64,000 nt of DNA from JAIBJN01 sp963830885 (GCA_963830885.1 CAWHOA010000012.1:62001-126000), one strand, 5' to 3'; numbered from the stretch's first letter, positions 42,325 to 51,108 are shown. Made by a program: numbers and translations. The notes: generated by a model not told the origin, from the sequence alone.

Positions 42325-42834
42325 ATGGTCGAGCGGTCGCTGTCCGCCACGCCGTTCCACTGGATCGGGCTGCTCGCGGTCGCCTTCGCGGCCGTCGTCG
42401 CCGACCAGGTGACGAAGCAGATCGTGGTCAGCCAGCTCGAGCTGGGCGAGTCCGTGAACGTCCTCGGGCCGCTGGAGATCCGGCACGTCACGAACCCCGG
42501 TATCGCCTTCGGGCTCTTCTCGAACTGGGCGACCGCGGTGACGCTGCTGACGGCGCTCGCGGTCGGGTGGATGCTCTTTTACTTCGCCCGCTCGGGCGCC
42601 CGTCATCCGGTGCTCCCGGTCGCGCTCGGGCTTCTCGTCGGGGGTAGCATCGCGAACCTGATCGACCGCCTGCGCCTCGGCCACGTGACCGACTTCCTCG
42701 ATCTGCGCTTCTGGCCCGCCTTCAACCTCGCCGACTCGTTCATCGTCGTCGGCGTGACCATCCTCCTGGCGGCGCTCATCTCGTCCGAGCGCCAGCCGCG
42801 GCTGCGTCGCACGGCTCCCAAGACGACGGGATGA
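42325..42834 (+). CDS. lspA: Signal peptidase II (lipoprotein signal peptidase)
   Basis: A 169-residue aspartic protease with four spans. VTNPGIAFGLFSNWATAVTL is the family's NxGxAFG block, GGSIANLIDRLRLGHVTDFL contains the first catalytic Asp and FNLADSFIVVGVTILL the second. It removes signal peptides of lipoproteins such as those predicted at 101-790 and 30311-31558. The Ala of NxGAAF is Ile here. The ATG is used as start; a GTG four codons earlier is also possible. Repeat copy C begins six bases beyond the stop. Confidence 0.92.
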   Translation: MVERSLSATPFHWIGLLAVAFAAVVADQVTKQIVVSQLELGESVNVLGPLEIRHVTNPGIAFGLFSNWATAVTLLTALAVGWMLFYFARSGARHPVLPVALGLLVGGSIANLIDRLRLGHVTDFLDLRFWPAFNLADSFIVVGVTILLAALISSERQPRLRRTAPKTTG

Positions 42835-42840
42835 CAGCTC

Positions 42841-43006
42841 AGAGCTCGAACCAGGGTGACGCTTCGTCGCCGCGGCGTCCTGGGTGAGTGTGATGCAAGG
42901 ACGCAGGGCGCGTTCGTAACCGGAGGCTACGGGCGCAACCGAGGACGCGGCAGCGCGCCGCCCAGGACGGTGCAGCGACTCAAGGCTTCATCGTGGTTCG
43001 AGCTCT
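42841..43006 (+). repeat. Dispersed palindromic element, copy C (166 bp)
   Basis: Bounded by perfect 13-bp inverted repeats AGAGCTCGAACCA / TGGTTCGAGCTCT. A second perfect inner stem is CGTCCTGGG (42876-42884) / CCCAGGACG (42961-42969). The core at 42895-42948 (GCAAGGACGCAGGG ... CGTAACCGGAGGCTACG ... GAGGACGC) is closely similar to that of copy B, but the arms share little sequence with A or B. The right arm overlaps the rluD start codon at 42993. Confidence 0.85.
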
Positions 43007-43928
43007 AAAGCTCGTTGTGCCGCCGGAGGCGGCCGGCGAGCGGCTCGACCGCTTCCTCGCGGCGTGTGAGGGCGTGGGCTCACGCGCCGAGGCCGAGCGT
43101 CTGCTCGGCGGCGGGGCGGTGCTCGTTGACGGCTCCGTGCGCGCGAAGAGCCACCGGCTGGCAGGCGGCGAGGAGCTCGCGCTCGAGCTGCCCGAGCGCC
43201 GGGAGAGCGTTCTCGAGCCGGAGCCGGTCGAGGGGCTGCGCGTCGCCTACGAGGACGAGCACCTGCTGGTCGTGGACAAGCCCGCCGGCGTGGTCGTCCA
43301 CCCGTCGGCCGGCCACGCGCACGGCACGGTCGTCCACGGGCTGCTCTCCCGCGAGATCGAGGGCGGGGAGGAGCCCGAGCGCCCCGGCATCGTCCACCGC
43401 CTCGATCGCGACACGTCCGGTCTCCTCGTCGTCGCGCGCTCGGACGAGGCGCACCGGCGGCTCCAGCGCCTCCTTCGGCGGCGGAAGCTCGTCCGCGAGT
43501 ACCTCGCGCTCGTCCGGGGGCGGCCGCTCTCCCGCGCCGGAAGGATCGAGGCGTCGATCGGGCGCGACCGCCACGATCCCACGCGCCACTCGCTCGACAC
43601 CGCAACGCCGCGCGAGGCCTCGACGACCTTCGAGGTGCTCGAGCTCCTGCCGAAGCACGCACTTCTCCAGGTCGGGCTGGAGACGGGCCGGACGCATCAG
43701 ATCCGCGTCCACCTGGCGGCGATCGACCTGCCCGTAAGCGGCGACCCGACCTACGGCGTCGCGGTCGACCTCGGGCTCGAGCGGCAGTTTCTCCACGCCG
43801 CGCGCGTCGCGTTTCCGCACCCGTTCTCCGGGGACGAGGTCGAGGTCTCATCACCGCTGCCGGCGGACCTGCAGCAGGCGCTGGACATGGCTCGTTCGGG
43901 GGACGCCGGGACGTCTGTCCGGGACTAG
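42993..43928 (+). CDS. rluD: RluD-family 23S rRNA pseudouridine synthase
   Basis: A 311-residue enzyme. The N-terminal S4 RNA-binding domain reads GERLDRFLAACEGVGSRAEA, and the catalytic domain has VDKPAGVVVHPSAGH and PGIVHRLDRDTSGLLVVARS, where the Asp of RLDRDTSG is catalytic, then GRTHQIRVHLAAIDLPVSGD. It isomerises specific uridines of ribosomal RNA helix 69 in the known family. The lspA-rluD order is widespread. The GTG used here lies in the right arm of palindromic copy C; the in-frame GTG at 43017 (VPPEAAGERL) would clear the repeat and may be the true start. Confidence 0.92.
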   Translation: MVRALKLVVPPEAAGERLDRFLAACEGVGSRAEAERLLGGGAVLVDGSVRAKSHRLAGGEELALELPERRESVLEPEPVEGLRVAYEDEHLLVVDKPAGVVVHPSAGHAHGTVVHGLLSREIEGGEEPERPGIVHRLDRDTSGLLVVARSDEAHRRLQRLLRRRKLVREYLALVRGRPLSRAGRIEASIGRDRHDPTRHSLDTATPREASTTFEVLELLPKHALLQVGLETGRTHQIRVHLAAIDLPVSGDPTYGVAVDLGLERQFLHAARVAFPHPFSGDEVEVSSPLPADLQQALDMARSGDAGTSVRD

Positions 43929-43950
43929 CGTCAGTCAGGGGATCCCTCCC

Positions 43951-46900
43951 TTGATTTCGCTGCTGCTGCTGCCCAGGCGTCTGCGAGTGCCGGCAGCGAC
44001 CCTGGTGTCGCTGCTTGTCGTCTGCGTGTCCGCGTCCGCGGCGGCAGGCGAGCCGACATCCGGGCCGGCCGAGTCGCTTCGTTCCTCGCTCGGGCTCCAG
44101 GGCGTCGTCGACGTCGACCCTCTGACAGGCACTCCGCGCGTCGTCGCGCGGCTCGACGGGTTCCTGACCGGGCCGTCCGCAGACGCTGCGGACGCCATCG
44201 TCCTCGACTACGTACGGGCGCAGGAGACCGTCTTCGGGCTCGACGACGACGACCTCAGGGGACTGCGCCTCGTCCGCGACGAGACCGACGCCTTCGGCGT
44301 GCGCCACCTCCTCTGGGCGCAGGAGGCCGGGGGCATCCGAGCGGTCGCCAACGACCTGCGCGCCAGCGTCACGGCCGACGGGCGCATCCTCAACGTGCTC
44401 GGCTCGCCCATCCCCGACCTCGAGCTCCCTGCCGAGGGCGCCGGGGTCTCCGGTGGCGAGGCCGTCGCCGCCACCTTCCGCCATGCGGGACGGGCGACGG
44501 CCGCGCCGCATGCGCTGTCCGCGCCCCGCGGCGCGGCGCGGACGACACGCTTCGCCGGTGGACACGGCGCGTCCCTGGTCCTCGTCGCCACCGGACGCGG
44601 CGTAAAGCTCGCGTGGCGGGTAACCGCCGACGTCGACTCGGACGAGGTGTACACATCCCTGGTCGACGCCACGAGCGGCGAGGTCCTGGCCAGTGTCAAC
44701 AAGGTCGAGGACGTGGACGCGAGCGGCGAGGCCTGGGAGTACTACCCGGGTGCGGCCAGCGGCGGGACGGCAGCGCTCGCGAACTGGACGGCCGCGGGCT
44801 GGCTGCCCTCGGGCTCGACGGTCCTGAGCGGCCCGTTCGCGCGCGTCTTTGCCGACCTGGACGACGACGACGAGGTCGACGCCGGCGAGGAAGCGACCGA
44901 GCCCGACTCGCTCTGGGACTACAACCTCGACGTCGAGCAGCATGCACAAGGCTTCTGCGCTCCCCACCCGGGCTTCACGAGTCTCTGCACCTGGGACAGC
45001 ACCTCCCAGGCGAGCTGGTCGACGAACCGGAAGCAGAACTCCGCGCAGGTGTTCCACTTCGTGAACACGTTCCACGACCACCTGAAGCTCGATCCCGACA
45101 TCGCCTGGACGACGCGCACGTTCGAGAGCGGTGACAGGGTGATCGCCCACTCGGACGACGGCGCGGCCACCGGCGTCGCGGGGGAGTGGTTGGGGACCCT
45201 GATGCCGGACGTGTTTCACGTCTCGAACGCGAACATGTACACGCCCCCAGACGGGCAGTCGCCTCGGATGCAGATGTACCTCTTCACCTCGTTCACCGGG
45301 GTGTTCGCCACCGACCCGACCCCGGATGCGAACGGCGGCGACGACGGCGCCGTGGTCTACCACGAGTACGCGCACGGACTCTCGAACCGTCTGATCACCT
45401 ATGCCGACGGCTGGGGCGCGCTCGACTCGTTCCAGTCGAGCGCGATGGGCGAAGGCTGGAGCGACTGGTATGCGCTGGACTACCTTGTCGGCGAGGGCTT
45501 CGCTCCCGACACGGGGGCGGTCGGCGACGTGACGCTCGACCGCTACCTCGGCAACGGCGAGCCGACGATCCGCAGCGAGGGGCTCGACTGCCCGGTCGCG
45601 CCGGTCAGCGCCGCCTGCCCCGGGGGCGACGACACCGGCTCGCAGGGCGGCTACACCCTCGGCGACATGGGCCGGATCTGGTCCGGCGGCCCCGAGGTGC
45701 ACGCCGACGGCGAGATCTGGGCCCAGACGCTGTGGGACCTGCGCGGCGCGGTGGGGGTCGGCGATGCGCGCTTCCTCGTCACCGAGGGCATGCGCCTCTC
45801 GCCGCGGAACCCGTCCTTCCTCGACATGCGCAATGCGATCCTGCAGGCGAACCAGGTCGGCGTCCTGGGCGGCCGCACCGACCACGGGGCGACCATTTGG
45901 GCGGTCTTCGCTGCGCGCGGAATGGGCTTCTTCGCGGCAACCGAGGATGCGGACGACACGACGCCGATCCAGAGCTTCGCGCTTCCCCCGGACCCGGAGG
46001 ACGGGACCGGCTCGCTCGCCGGCGTGGTCACCGACTCCGACACGGGCAAGCCGGTCACCGGGGTGAAGGTCGAGTTCGCCGGCCTCGGCTTCTCGGACAC
46101 GACTGACGCGCTCGGGCAGTACTCGATCCTGGACGTCCCGGTCGGCACCTACGCGCAGGTCGTCGCCTCGAAGGTCGGCTACGACCGCGACGTCGGCTCC
46201 AACGTCCCCGTCGTCGCCGGGACGCAGGGCGCCCTCGACCTGGAGGTGCGCCGAGACTGGGCGGCCTACGACGGCGGCGGACGGATCCACGCGTTCACGG
46301 GCCCGAACTTCGCCGCGTACGGCTGCGGGCCGGCCCACGCGATCGACCAGTCCACCGCCACCGGGTGGTCGACCGTGACGCCGAGCCTCTTGCCGGGAAC
46401 CCGCTCGATCACGGTGAAGCTCCCTGCATACGTCGACGTCAGCTCGTTCGCCGTCGACCCCGGCGCCGTCTGCGGCGATCCCGACTCCGCGTCGGCCCAG
46501 GGCTACAAGATCGAGACGTCGAAGACCGCCGCGAGCGGGTCCTGGACGGTCGTGAAGACCGGCTCGTTCACGCTCGGCCAGGCCCACCAGCTCAACGACG
46601 TCGCGATCACGCCGAGGAAGGCGGTGCGCTTCATCCGCTTCACGATCACCTCGAACCACGGGCACGCCGACTACATGGATCTCGCCGAGCTCGTCGTCTA
46701 CGGGGCGGCGACGCCGACCTGCCTGGGCCAGCCTGCGACGAAGGTGGGTACGGACGCCGCGAACACGATCAACGGCGGCTCCGGCGCGGACGTGATCGTC
46801 GGTCTCGGCGGAGCCGACAAGATCGACGGCAGGGGCGGCAAGGACGTGATCTGCGGCGGGCTCGGCAACGACAGGCTCACCGGCGGCACCGGCCTCGACA

Positions 46901-47040
46901 AGCTCGACGGCGGCGACGGCGCCGACCTTCTCTACGTCCGTGATTCCGCCAAGGATCTCATCATCAAGGGCGGTTTGGGCACCGACCGGGCCCGCAAGGA
47001 TGCGTCTGACAAGACCAGCGGCGTCGAGCGGTTCTTCTAG
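43951..47040 (+). CDS. Secreted M36 (fungalysin) metalloprotease with RTX-like C terminus
   Basis: A 1029-residue exported protease. A signal peptide (LVSLLVVCVSASAAAG) is followed by an FTP-type propeptide (about 30-270). The catalytic domain has VVYHEYAHGLSNRLI (HExxH) and MGEGWSDWYALDYLVG (third ligand Glu), the M36 zinc site. After residue 680 come a carboxypeptidase-regulatory beta domain (GVVTDSDTGKPVTGVKVEFA), a discoidin/F5-8C-like domain (ATGWSTVTPSLLPGTR) and three to four RTX nonapeptides (GGSGADVIVGLGGADKIDGR). It should be secreted, self-activating, and Ca-stabilised. A TTG start 22 bases after rluD is used. Confidence 0.88.
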   Translation: MISLLLLPRRLRVPAATLVSLLVVCVSASAAAGEPTSGPAESLRSSLGLQGVVDVDPLTGTPRVVARLDGFLTGPSADAADAIVLDYVRAQETVFGLDDDDLRGLRLVRDETDAFGVRHLLWAQEAGGIRAVANDLRASVTADGRILNVLGSPIPDLELPAEGAGVSGGEAVAATFRHAGRATAAPHALSAPRGAARTTRFAGGHGASLVLVATGRGVKLAWRVTADVDSDEVYTSLVDATSGEVLASVNKVEDVDASGEAWEYYPGAASGGTAALANWTAAGWLPSGSTVLSGPFARVFADLDDDDEVDAGEEATEPDSLWDYNLDVEQHAQGFCAPHPGFTSLCTWDSTSQASWSTNRKQNSAQVFHFVNTFHDHLKLDPDIAWTTRTFESGDRVIAHSDDGAATGVAGEWLGTLMPDVFHVSNANMYTPPDGQSPRMQMYLFTSFTGVFATDPTPDANGGDDGAVVYHEYAHGLSNRLITYADGWGALDSFQSSAMGEGWSDWYALDYLVGEGFAPDTGAVGDVTLDRYLGNGEPTIRSEGLDCPVAPVSAACPGGDDTGSQGGYTLGDMGRIWSGGPEVHADGEIWAQTLWDLRGAVGVGDARFLVTEGMRLSPRNPSFLDMRNAILQANQVGVLGGRTDHGATIWAVFAARGMGFFAATEDADDTTPIQSFALPPDPEDGTGSLAGVVTDSDTGKPVTGVKVEFAGLGFSDTTDALGQYSILDVPVGTYAQVVASKVGYDRDVGSNVPVVAGTQGALDLEVRRDWAAYDGGGRIHAFTGPNFAAYGCGPAHAIDQSTATGWSTVTPSLLPGTRSITVKLPAYVDVSSFAVDPGAVCGDPDSASAQGYKIETSKTAASGSWTVVKTGSFTLGQAHQLNDVAITPRKAVRFIRFTITSNHGHADYMDLAELVVYGAATPTCLGQPATKVGTDAANTINGGSGADVIVGLGGADKIDGRGGKDVICGGLGNDRLTGGTGLDKLDGGDGADLLYVRDSAKDLIIKGGLGTDRARKDASDKTSGVERFF

Positions 47041-47061
47041 GCGCCCTTCAGAAGGCGCTGT
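47041..47061. terminator. Short hairpin between convergent genes
   Basis: GCGCCCTTC and GAAGGCGC pair around one A with one bulged C, directly after the M36 protease stop and before the stop of the convergent GGDEF gene. Confidence 0.4.
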
Positions 47062-47076
47062 GGAGCGCGCTTCGGG

Positions 47077-47868
47077 CTAGGCGGCTCTGGCCGACTTGTC
47101 CGAGTAGAGGCGGCGGTCGGCGGTCTCGAGGAGCTGCTCCACCGCCGGGCACTCGGTGGGGAGGTGGGCGGCGCCGGCGCTGACGGACAGGCCCTCCGGG
47201 AGCGCGAGGCGGAGCCGCGCGACGAACGCGTCCACATCAGGAGGGGCCGCCGCCAGAAGGAGCGCGGCGAACTCGTCGCCGCCGATCCTCCCCGCGACGT
47301 CCGTCTCCCGGAGCGTGGAGGCGAGGGCCGACGCGAACGCGCGCAGGAGGCGGTCGCCTTCCTGATGGCCGTCGCGGTCGTTCGTCTCCTTGAAGCGGTC
47401 GAGATCGAAGAGGACGAGCGCGAGGCTGCCGCGGAAGCGGCGGGCGCGCGCGGCCTCTACCGAGAGCTGCGCGTGGAACGCGCGATGGTTGAGGAGCCCG
47501 GTGAGCGGATCCCGCCGCGCGCTTTCGGCGAGCTCGCCGGTGACGCGCCCTACGTAACCGACCAGGCAGCGCTCCACCGCCGCCCGGGCTTCGCCTTCGC
47601 CGTGCCGCTCCAGCACCCTGGCGAGGACGAGCAGCTCGGCCGCGATCTCGGTCGGGGCCAACCCCAGGCTCTCCCGCTCCCGCGCGAAGTCGTCCGCGAG
47701 TCCCTCCGGGTCGTCGCCCTCCTCGAGCGCCGCAATGAAGGACGGCAGCGAGCCGAGCTGGCCAAGCCTGCCCAGGCGCTCGAGCGAGGGCACGGCTCCC
47801 GACGCGAGCGCCTCCTCGACACACTCGACGGCCAGATCCCACGCAGGCAGCCTCACGACCCCGTGCAC
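47077..47868 (-). CDS. GGDEF-domain diguanylate cyclase
   Basis: A 263-residue protein from the GTG used here (VHGVVRLPAWDLAVECVEEA). Residues 1-110 are helical and may be a sensor; the GGDEF domain begins at DPLTGLLNHRAFHAQL and includes LVLFDLDRFKETNDRDGHQE and ETDVAGRIGGDEFAALLLAA. All signature residues are intact, and RETD upstream matches the RxxD inhibitory I-site, so it should make cyclic di-GMP under product feedback. No membrane span, so cytoplasmic. The start lies in the rpsB upstream region, divergent from it. Confidence 0.88.
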   Translation of the reverse strand: MHGVVRLPAWDLAVECVEEALASGAVPSLERLGRLGQLGSLPSFIAALEEGDDPEGLADDFARERESLGLAPTEIAAELLVLARVLERHGEGEARAAVERCLVGYVGRVTGELAESARRDPLTGLLNHRAFHAQLSVEAARARRFRGSLALVLFDLDRFKETNDRDGHQEGDRLLRAFASALASTLRETDVAGRIGGDEFAALLLAAAPPDVDAFVARLRLALPEGLSVSAGAAHLPTECPAVEQLLETADRRLYSDKSARAA

Positions 47869-47895
47869 AGATCCCAGCGTAGGGAGGCCGTCGGC

Positions 47896-47901
47896 TAGAA
47901 T
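47896..47901 (+). promoter_or_regulatory. -10 of the rpsB operon promoter
   Basis: TAGAAT is a good -10 hexamer located 118 bases before the rpsB GTG. The leader downstream holds a CCGGGC-GCCGT-GCCCGG hairpin near 47955-47975. The 110-base leader, unlike the leaderless genes nearby, may host regulation by ribosomal protein S2. Confidence 0.4.
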
Positions 47902-48018
47902 GGCCCGAGCTTCTGCACCCGACCCGGCGGAAATCACGCGGGTGGCGGTGCCGGGCGCCGTGCCCGGTTCCATCCGCTCCCGCCGGCCCGAAGACCCGAG
48001 AACCGAGGAGGAAAACCA

Positions 48019-48984
48019 GTGTCCGTCGTCTCCATGCGAGAGCTTCTGGAGGCCGGAGTCCATTTCGGCCACCAGACGCGCCGGTGGAACCCCAAGATGC
48101 GCCGCTTCATCTTCACGGAGCGCGGCGGCATCTACATCATCGACCTGCAGCAGACCCTCGAGCTGGTCCAGCAGGCCTACGCCTTCGCGCGCAACGTGTC
48201 CGAGCGGGGCGGCTCCGTCCTGTTCGTCGGCACGAAGAAGCAGTGCCAGGACTCGATCGCCGAGGAGGCGGAGCGGGTCGGCATGCCCTACGTGAACCAC
48301 CGCTGGCTTGGCGGCCTCCTGACGAACTGGCGCACGATCTCCGAGCGCATCGCCCGCCTGCACGAGCTGCGTCGCCTCCGCGACGACGGCCAGCTCGAGC
48401 TGCTCCCGTCGAAGGAGCGCATCTCCATGATGGCCGAGCTCGAGAAGCTGGAGGTCAACCTGGGCGGCGTCGCCGACATGAAGTCGGTTCCCGACGCCGT
48501 CTTCGTCGTCGACCTGCGCAAGGAGCAGCTCGCCGTGCGCGAGGCGCGCCGGCTCGGCCTGCCGGTGATCGCGCTCGTGGACACGAACTGCGATCCCGAC
48601 GACGCCGACTACGTCATTCCGGGGAACGACGACGCCATCCGCTCCTGCAGCCTCGTCGTCCGCGTGATCGCCGACGCGATCGAGGCCGGAAAGACGAAGG
48701 TGACGGCGGAGGAGATGGCCGCGCCCGTCGCCGAGCCGGAGGCCGCACCGGCCGCCGAGCCGGAGGCCGCCGCCGTCGCCGAGCCGGAGCCGGAGCCCGA
48801 GGCCCCACCCGCCGCCGTCGCCGAGCCGGAGGCCGCACCGGCCGCCGAGCCGGAGGCGGCCGCCGACACCGAGCCGGAGCCGGAGGCCCCACCTGCCGCC
48901 GTCGCCGCGCCCGTCGCCGAAGAGCAGCCCGAAGCCCAGCCCGAGACCGACACGCCTGCCGAGAGCGGGGAGGAGGCCCAGTGA
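48019..48984 (+). CDS. rpsB: 30S ribosomal protein S2 with long Ala/Pro/Glu tail
   Basis: A 321-residue S2. The core (residues 1-235) is typical: SMRELLEAGVHFGHQTRRWN, IYIIDLQQTLELVQQAYAFA, VLFVGTKKQCQDSIAEEAER and PVIALVDTNCDPDDADYVIP. The C-terminal 85 residues are a repetitive Ala/Glu/Pro tail (AAPAAEPEAA units with variation), which is absent in most bacteria but common as a shorter form in high-GC species. It is part of the small subunit. The GTG start has a GAGGAGG ribosome site 8 bases upstream. tsf follows with a 4-base overlap. Confidence 0.97.
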   Translation: MSVVSMRELLEAGVHFGHQTRRWNPKMRRFIFTERGGIYIIDLQQTLELVQQAYAFARNVSERGGSVLFVGTKKQCQDSIAEEAERVGMPYVNHRWLGGLLTNWRTISERIARLHELRRLRDDGQLELLPSKERISMMAELEKLEVNLGGVADMKSVPDAVFVVDLRKEQLAVREARRLGLPVIALVDTNCDPDDADYVIPGNDDAIRSCSLVVRVIADAIEAGKTKVTAEEMAAPVAEPEAAPAAEPEAAAVAEPEPEPEAPPAAVAEPEAAPAAEPEAAADTEPEPEAPPAAVAAPVAEEQPEAQPETDTPAESGEEAQ

Positions 48985-49781
48985 GCACGACCGAGATCCC
49001 CGCAGCGCTCGTCAAGGAGCTCCGCGACCTCACCGGCGCGGGGATGATGGACTGTAAGCGCGCGCTCGTCGAGGCGGGCGGCGACCTGGAGGCCGCGCGG
49101 CAGTCGCTGCGCGAGAAGGGCCTCGCCGAGGCCGGCAAGCGTGCCGGCCGCGACACCACCGAGGGCCGGGTCGCGGCGCACGTCGCCGGTACGAGCGGCG
49201 CCATCGTCGCAGTCGGCTGCGAGACCGAGCCGGTCTCCGGGAACGAGGAGTTCCTCGACTTCGTCCAGCACATCCTCGACCTCGTCCGCGTGGAAGGCCC
49301 CGCCGCCGCCGCGTCGCTCGAGGAAGAGCGGGTCGAGCTCGTCGCCAAGCTCGGCGAGAACATCGCCGTCGTCGGCGCCGAGCGCTACGAGGGCGAAGAG
49401 GGCGACGTGGTCGCCGAGTACATCCACCCGCCGGCGCAGAAGATCGGCGTGCTCGTCCACGCGAAGGCAACGCCGGAGCTCGCGCGCATGGTCGCCATGC
49501 ACATCGCCGCCGCGAAGCCCGTGTACCTGAGCCGGGACGAGGTGCCCGAGGCCGAGGTAGCCGAGGAGCGAGGCGTCTTCGAGAAGCTCCCGGAGGTCGA
49601 GTCGAAGCCCGAAGAGGTTCGCGGCAAGATCGTCGAGGGCATGCTCGCCAAGCGGTTCTTCGCGCAGACCGTGCTGCTCGACCAGGCGTGGGTCCACGAC
49701 CCGGACCTGACGGTCGGCAAGGCGCTGGCCGAGCGCGGTGCAGAGGTGAAGGCCTTCGTGCGCTACAACGTCGGCGAGTGA
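48981..49781 (+). CDS. tsf: Elongation factor Ts
   Basis: A 266-residue EF-Ts. LVKELRDLTGAGMMDCKRAL is the family start, and AVGCETEPVSGNEEFLDFVQ and VLVHAKATPELARMVAMHIA are the core signature blocks, with KPVYLSRDEVPE and FAQTVLLDQAWVHDPDLTVG to the end. It is the guanine nucleotide exchange factor for EF-Tu. The GTG overlaps the rpsB stop and its TGA overlaps the GTG of pyrH (GTGA), so the three genes are translationally coupled. Confidence 0.97.
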   Translation: MSTTEIPAALVKELRDLTGAGMMDCKRALVEAGGDLEAARQSLREKGLAEAGKRAGRDTTEGRVAAHVAGTSGAIVAVGCETEPVSGNEEFLDFVQHILDLVRVEGPAAAASLEEERVELVAKLGENIAVVGAERYEGEEGDVVAEYIHPPAQKIGVLVHAKATPELARMVAMHIAAAKPVYLSRDEVPEAEVAEERGVFEKLPEVESKPEEVRGKIVEGMLAKRFFAQTVLLDQAWVHDPDLTVGKALAERGAEVKAFVRYNVGE

Positions 49782-50554
49782 GCGCGCGAGAAGAAAGCGA
49801 CGTAGCCGCACACGCGACGCCGGGCGGCGCCGTCTTCGAGCGCGTCCTCCTCAAGCTCTCCGGCGAGGCGCTCCTGGGCGACCAGCCATACGGCATGAGC
49901 CCCGAGAAGGTCGAGGACATCGCGGCCGAGGTGAAGCGCGTCGCCGACCGCGGGGTCGAGACGGCGATCGTGATCGGTGCCGGGAACATCTACCGCGGCA
50001 TGAAGGCGACCGCGGAGGGCATGGACCGCGCCACCGCCGACTACGCGGGCATGCTCGCTACCGTTCTCAACTGCCTGACCGTGCAGGACGCGCTCGAGCG
50101 GCTCGGCGCCCACACGCGCGTCCTCTCGGCGATCTCGGTGAGCGAGGTGGCCGAGCCGTACATCCGCCGGCGGGCGATCCGCCACCTGGAGAAGGGGCGC
50201 ATCGTCATCTTCGCGGCGGGCACCGGGAACCCGTTCTTCACCACGGATACCGCCGCCGCGCTCCGCGCTCTCGAGGTCGGCGCCGACGCGATCCTCATGG
50301 GCAAGAACGGCGTCGACGGCGTCTACGACGGCGACCCTGCCGTCGACCGGGACGCGAGCTTCCTGCCCGAGCTGACGCACCTCGAGGCGATCGAGCGCGG
50401 CCTCAAGGTGATGGACACCACTGCGCTCACGCTCTGCATGGACAACGGCCTGCCCATCTACGTCTTCGGCCTCGACGAGCCCGGCACGATCGAGCGCGTC
50501 GTCGCCGGGGAGAGAATCGGCACGATCATCTCGACGCCCCGGAGGGATGCATGA
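49778..50554 (+). CDS. pyrH: UMP kinase
   Basis: A 258-residue hexameric UMP kinase. VLLKLSGEALLGDQPYGMSP is the phosphate-binding start, VIGAGNIYRG and ATADYAGMLATVLNCL follow, and FAAGTGNPFFTTDTAAALRA and LTLCMDNGLPIYVFGL are typical. It converts UMP to UDP. The first 16 residues (SAREESDVAAHATPGG) are an unusual short extension; a later start is not obvious because the next initiation codon falls inside the fold. Overlaps tsf and frr by four bases each. Confidence 0.96.
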   Translation: MSAREESDVAAHATPGGAVFERVLLKLSGEALLGDQPYGMSPEKVEDIAAEVKRVADRGVETAIVIGAGNIYRGMKATAEGMDRATADYAGMLATVLNCLTVQDALERLGAHTRVLSAISVSEVAEPYIRRRAIRHLEKGRIVIFAAGTGNPFFTTDTAAALRALEVGADAILMGKNGVDGVYDGDPAVDRDASFLPELTHLEAIERGLKVMDTTALTLCMDNGLPIYVFGLDEPGTIERVVAGERIGTIISTPRRDA

Positions 50555-51108
50555 TCGAAGAGCTGCTCGACGACGCCAAGCGTCGCATGGACAAGTCGGT
50601 CGAAGCGACCGCGCACGAGTTCAACACGGTCCGGACCGGCCGTGCCTCCGCCGCCCTGCTCGACCGCGTCAAGGTCGACTACTACGGCCAGGAGACGCCG
50701 CTGAACCAGCTCTCGACGATCAACGTCCCGGAGCCGCGGCTGCTCACGATCCAACCGTACGACCCGAGCTCGATCAAGGCGATCGAGCGGGCGCTCCTGG
50801 AGTCGGAGCTGGGCCTCACGCCGTCGAACGACGGGAAGGTCATCCGGCTGCCGATCCCGCAGCTGACCGAGGAGCGGCGCAAGGAGCTCGTCAAGGTCGT
50901 CCGCAACCTCGCCGAGGAGGGCCGGGTCGCCGTCCGCAACGTGCGACGGGACTGCATGCACCACCTGAAGGAGCTCGTCAAGGAAGGCGACGTCGGCGAC
51001 GACGAGGAGCGGCGCGCGGAGGAGCGTGCGCAGAAGCTCACGGACGAGCACGTCGCGAAGATCGACGAGATCCTGAAGCGCAAGGAAGAGGAGATCATGG
51101 AGGTCTGA
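50551..51108 (+). CDS. frr: Ribosome recycling factor
   Basis: A 185-residue RRF. KRRMDKSVEATAHEFNTVRT GRAS is the first helix region, YYGQETPLNQLSTINVPEPR the second domain, and LTEERRKELVKVVRNLAEEG with VAVRNVRRDCMHHLK the conserved C-terminal helices. It splits post-termination ribosomes with EF-G. The ATG overlaps the pyrH stop (ATGA). A 32-base gap then separates it from uppS. Confidence 0.97.
   Translation: MIEELLDDAKRRMDKSVEATAHEFNTVRTGRASAALLDRVKVDYYGQETPLNQLSTINVPEPRLLTIQPYDPSSIKAIERALLESELGLTPSNDGKVIRLPIPQLTEERRKELVKVVRNLAEEGRVAVRNVRRDCMHHLKELVKEGDVGDDEERRAEERAQKLTDEHVAKIDEILKRKEEEIMEV

Noticed and set aside
42988..46665. Open frame of about 1,225 codons antisense to rluD and the M36 protease
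   Set aside because: No recognisable motif, Arg/Gly/Val-biased composition, fully explained as the antisense shadow of two certain genes.
48720..48960. Tandem repeat of GAGCCGGAGG-type units
   Set aside because: This is the coding repeat of the S2 tail, not a separate DNA repeat or CRISPR.
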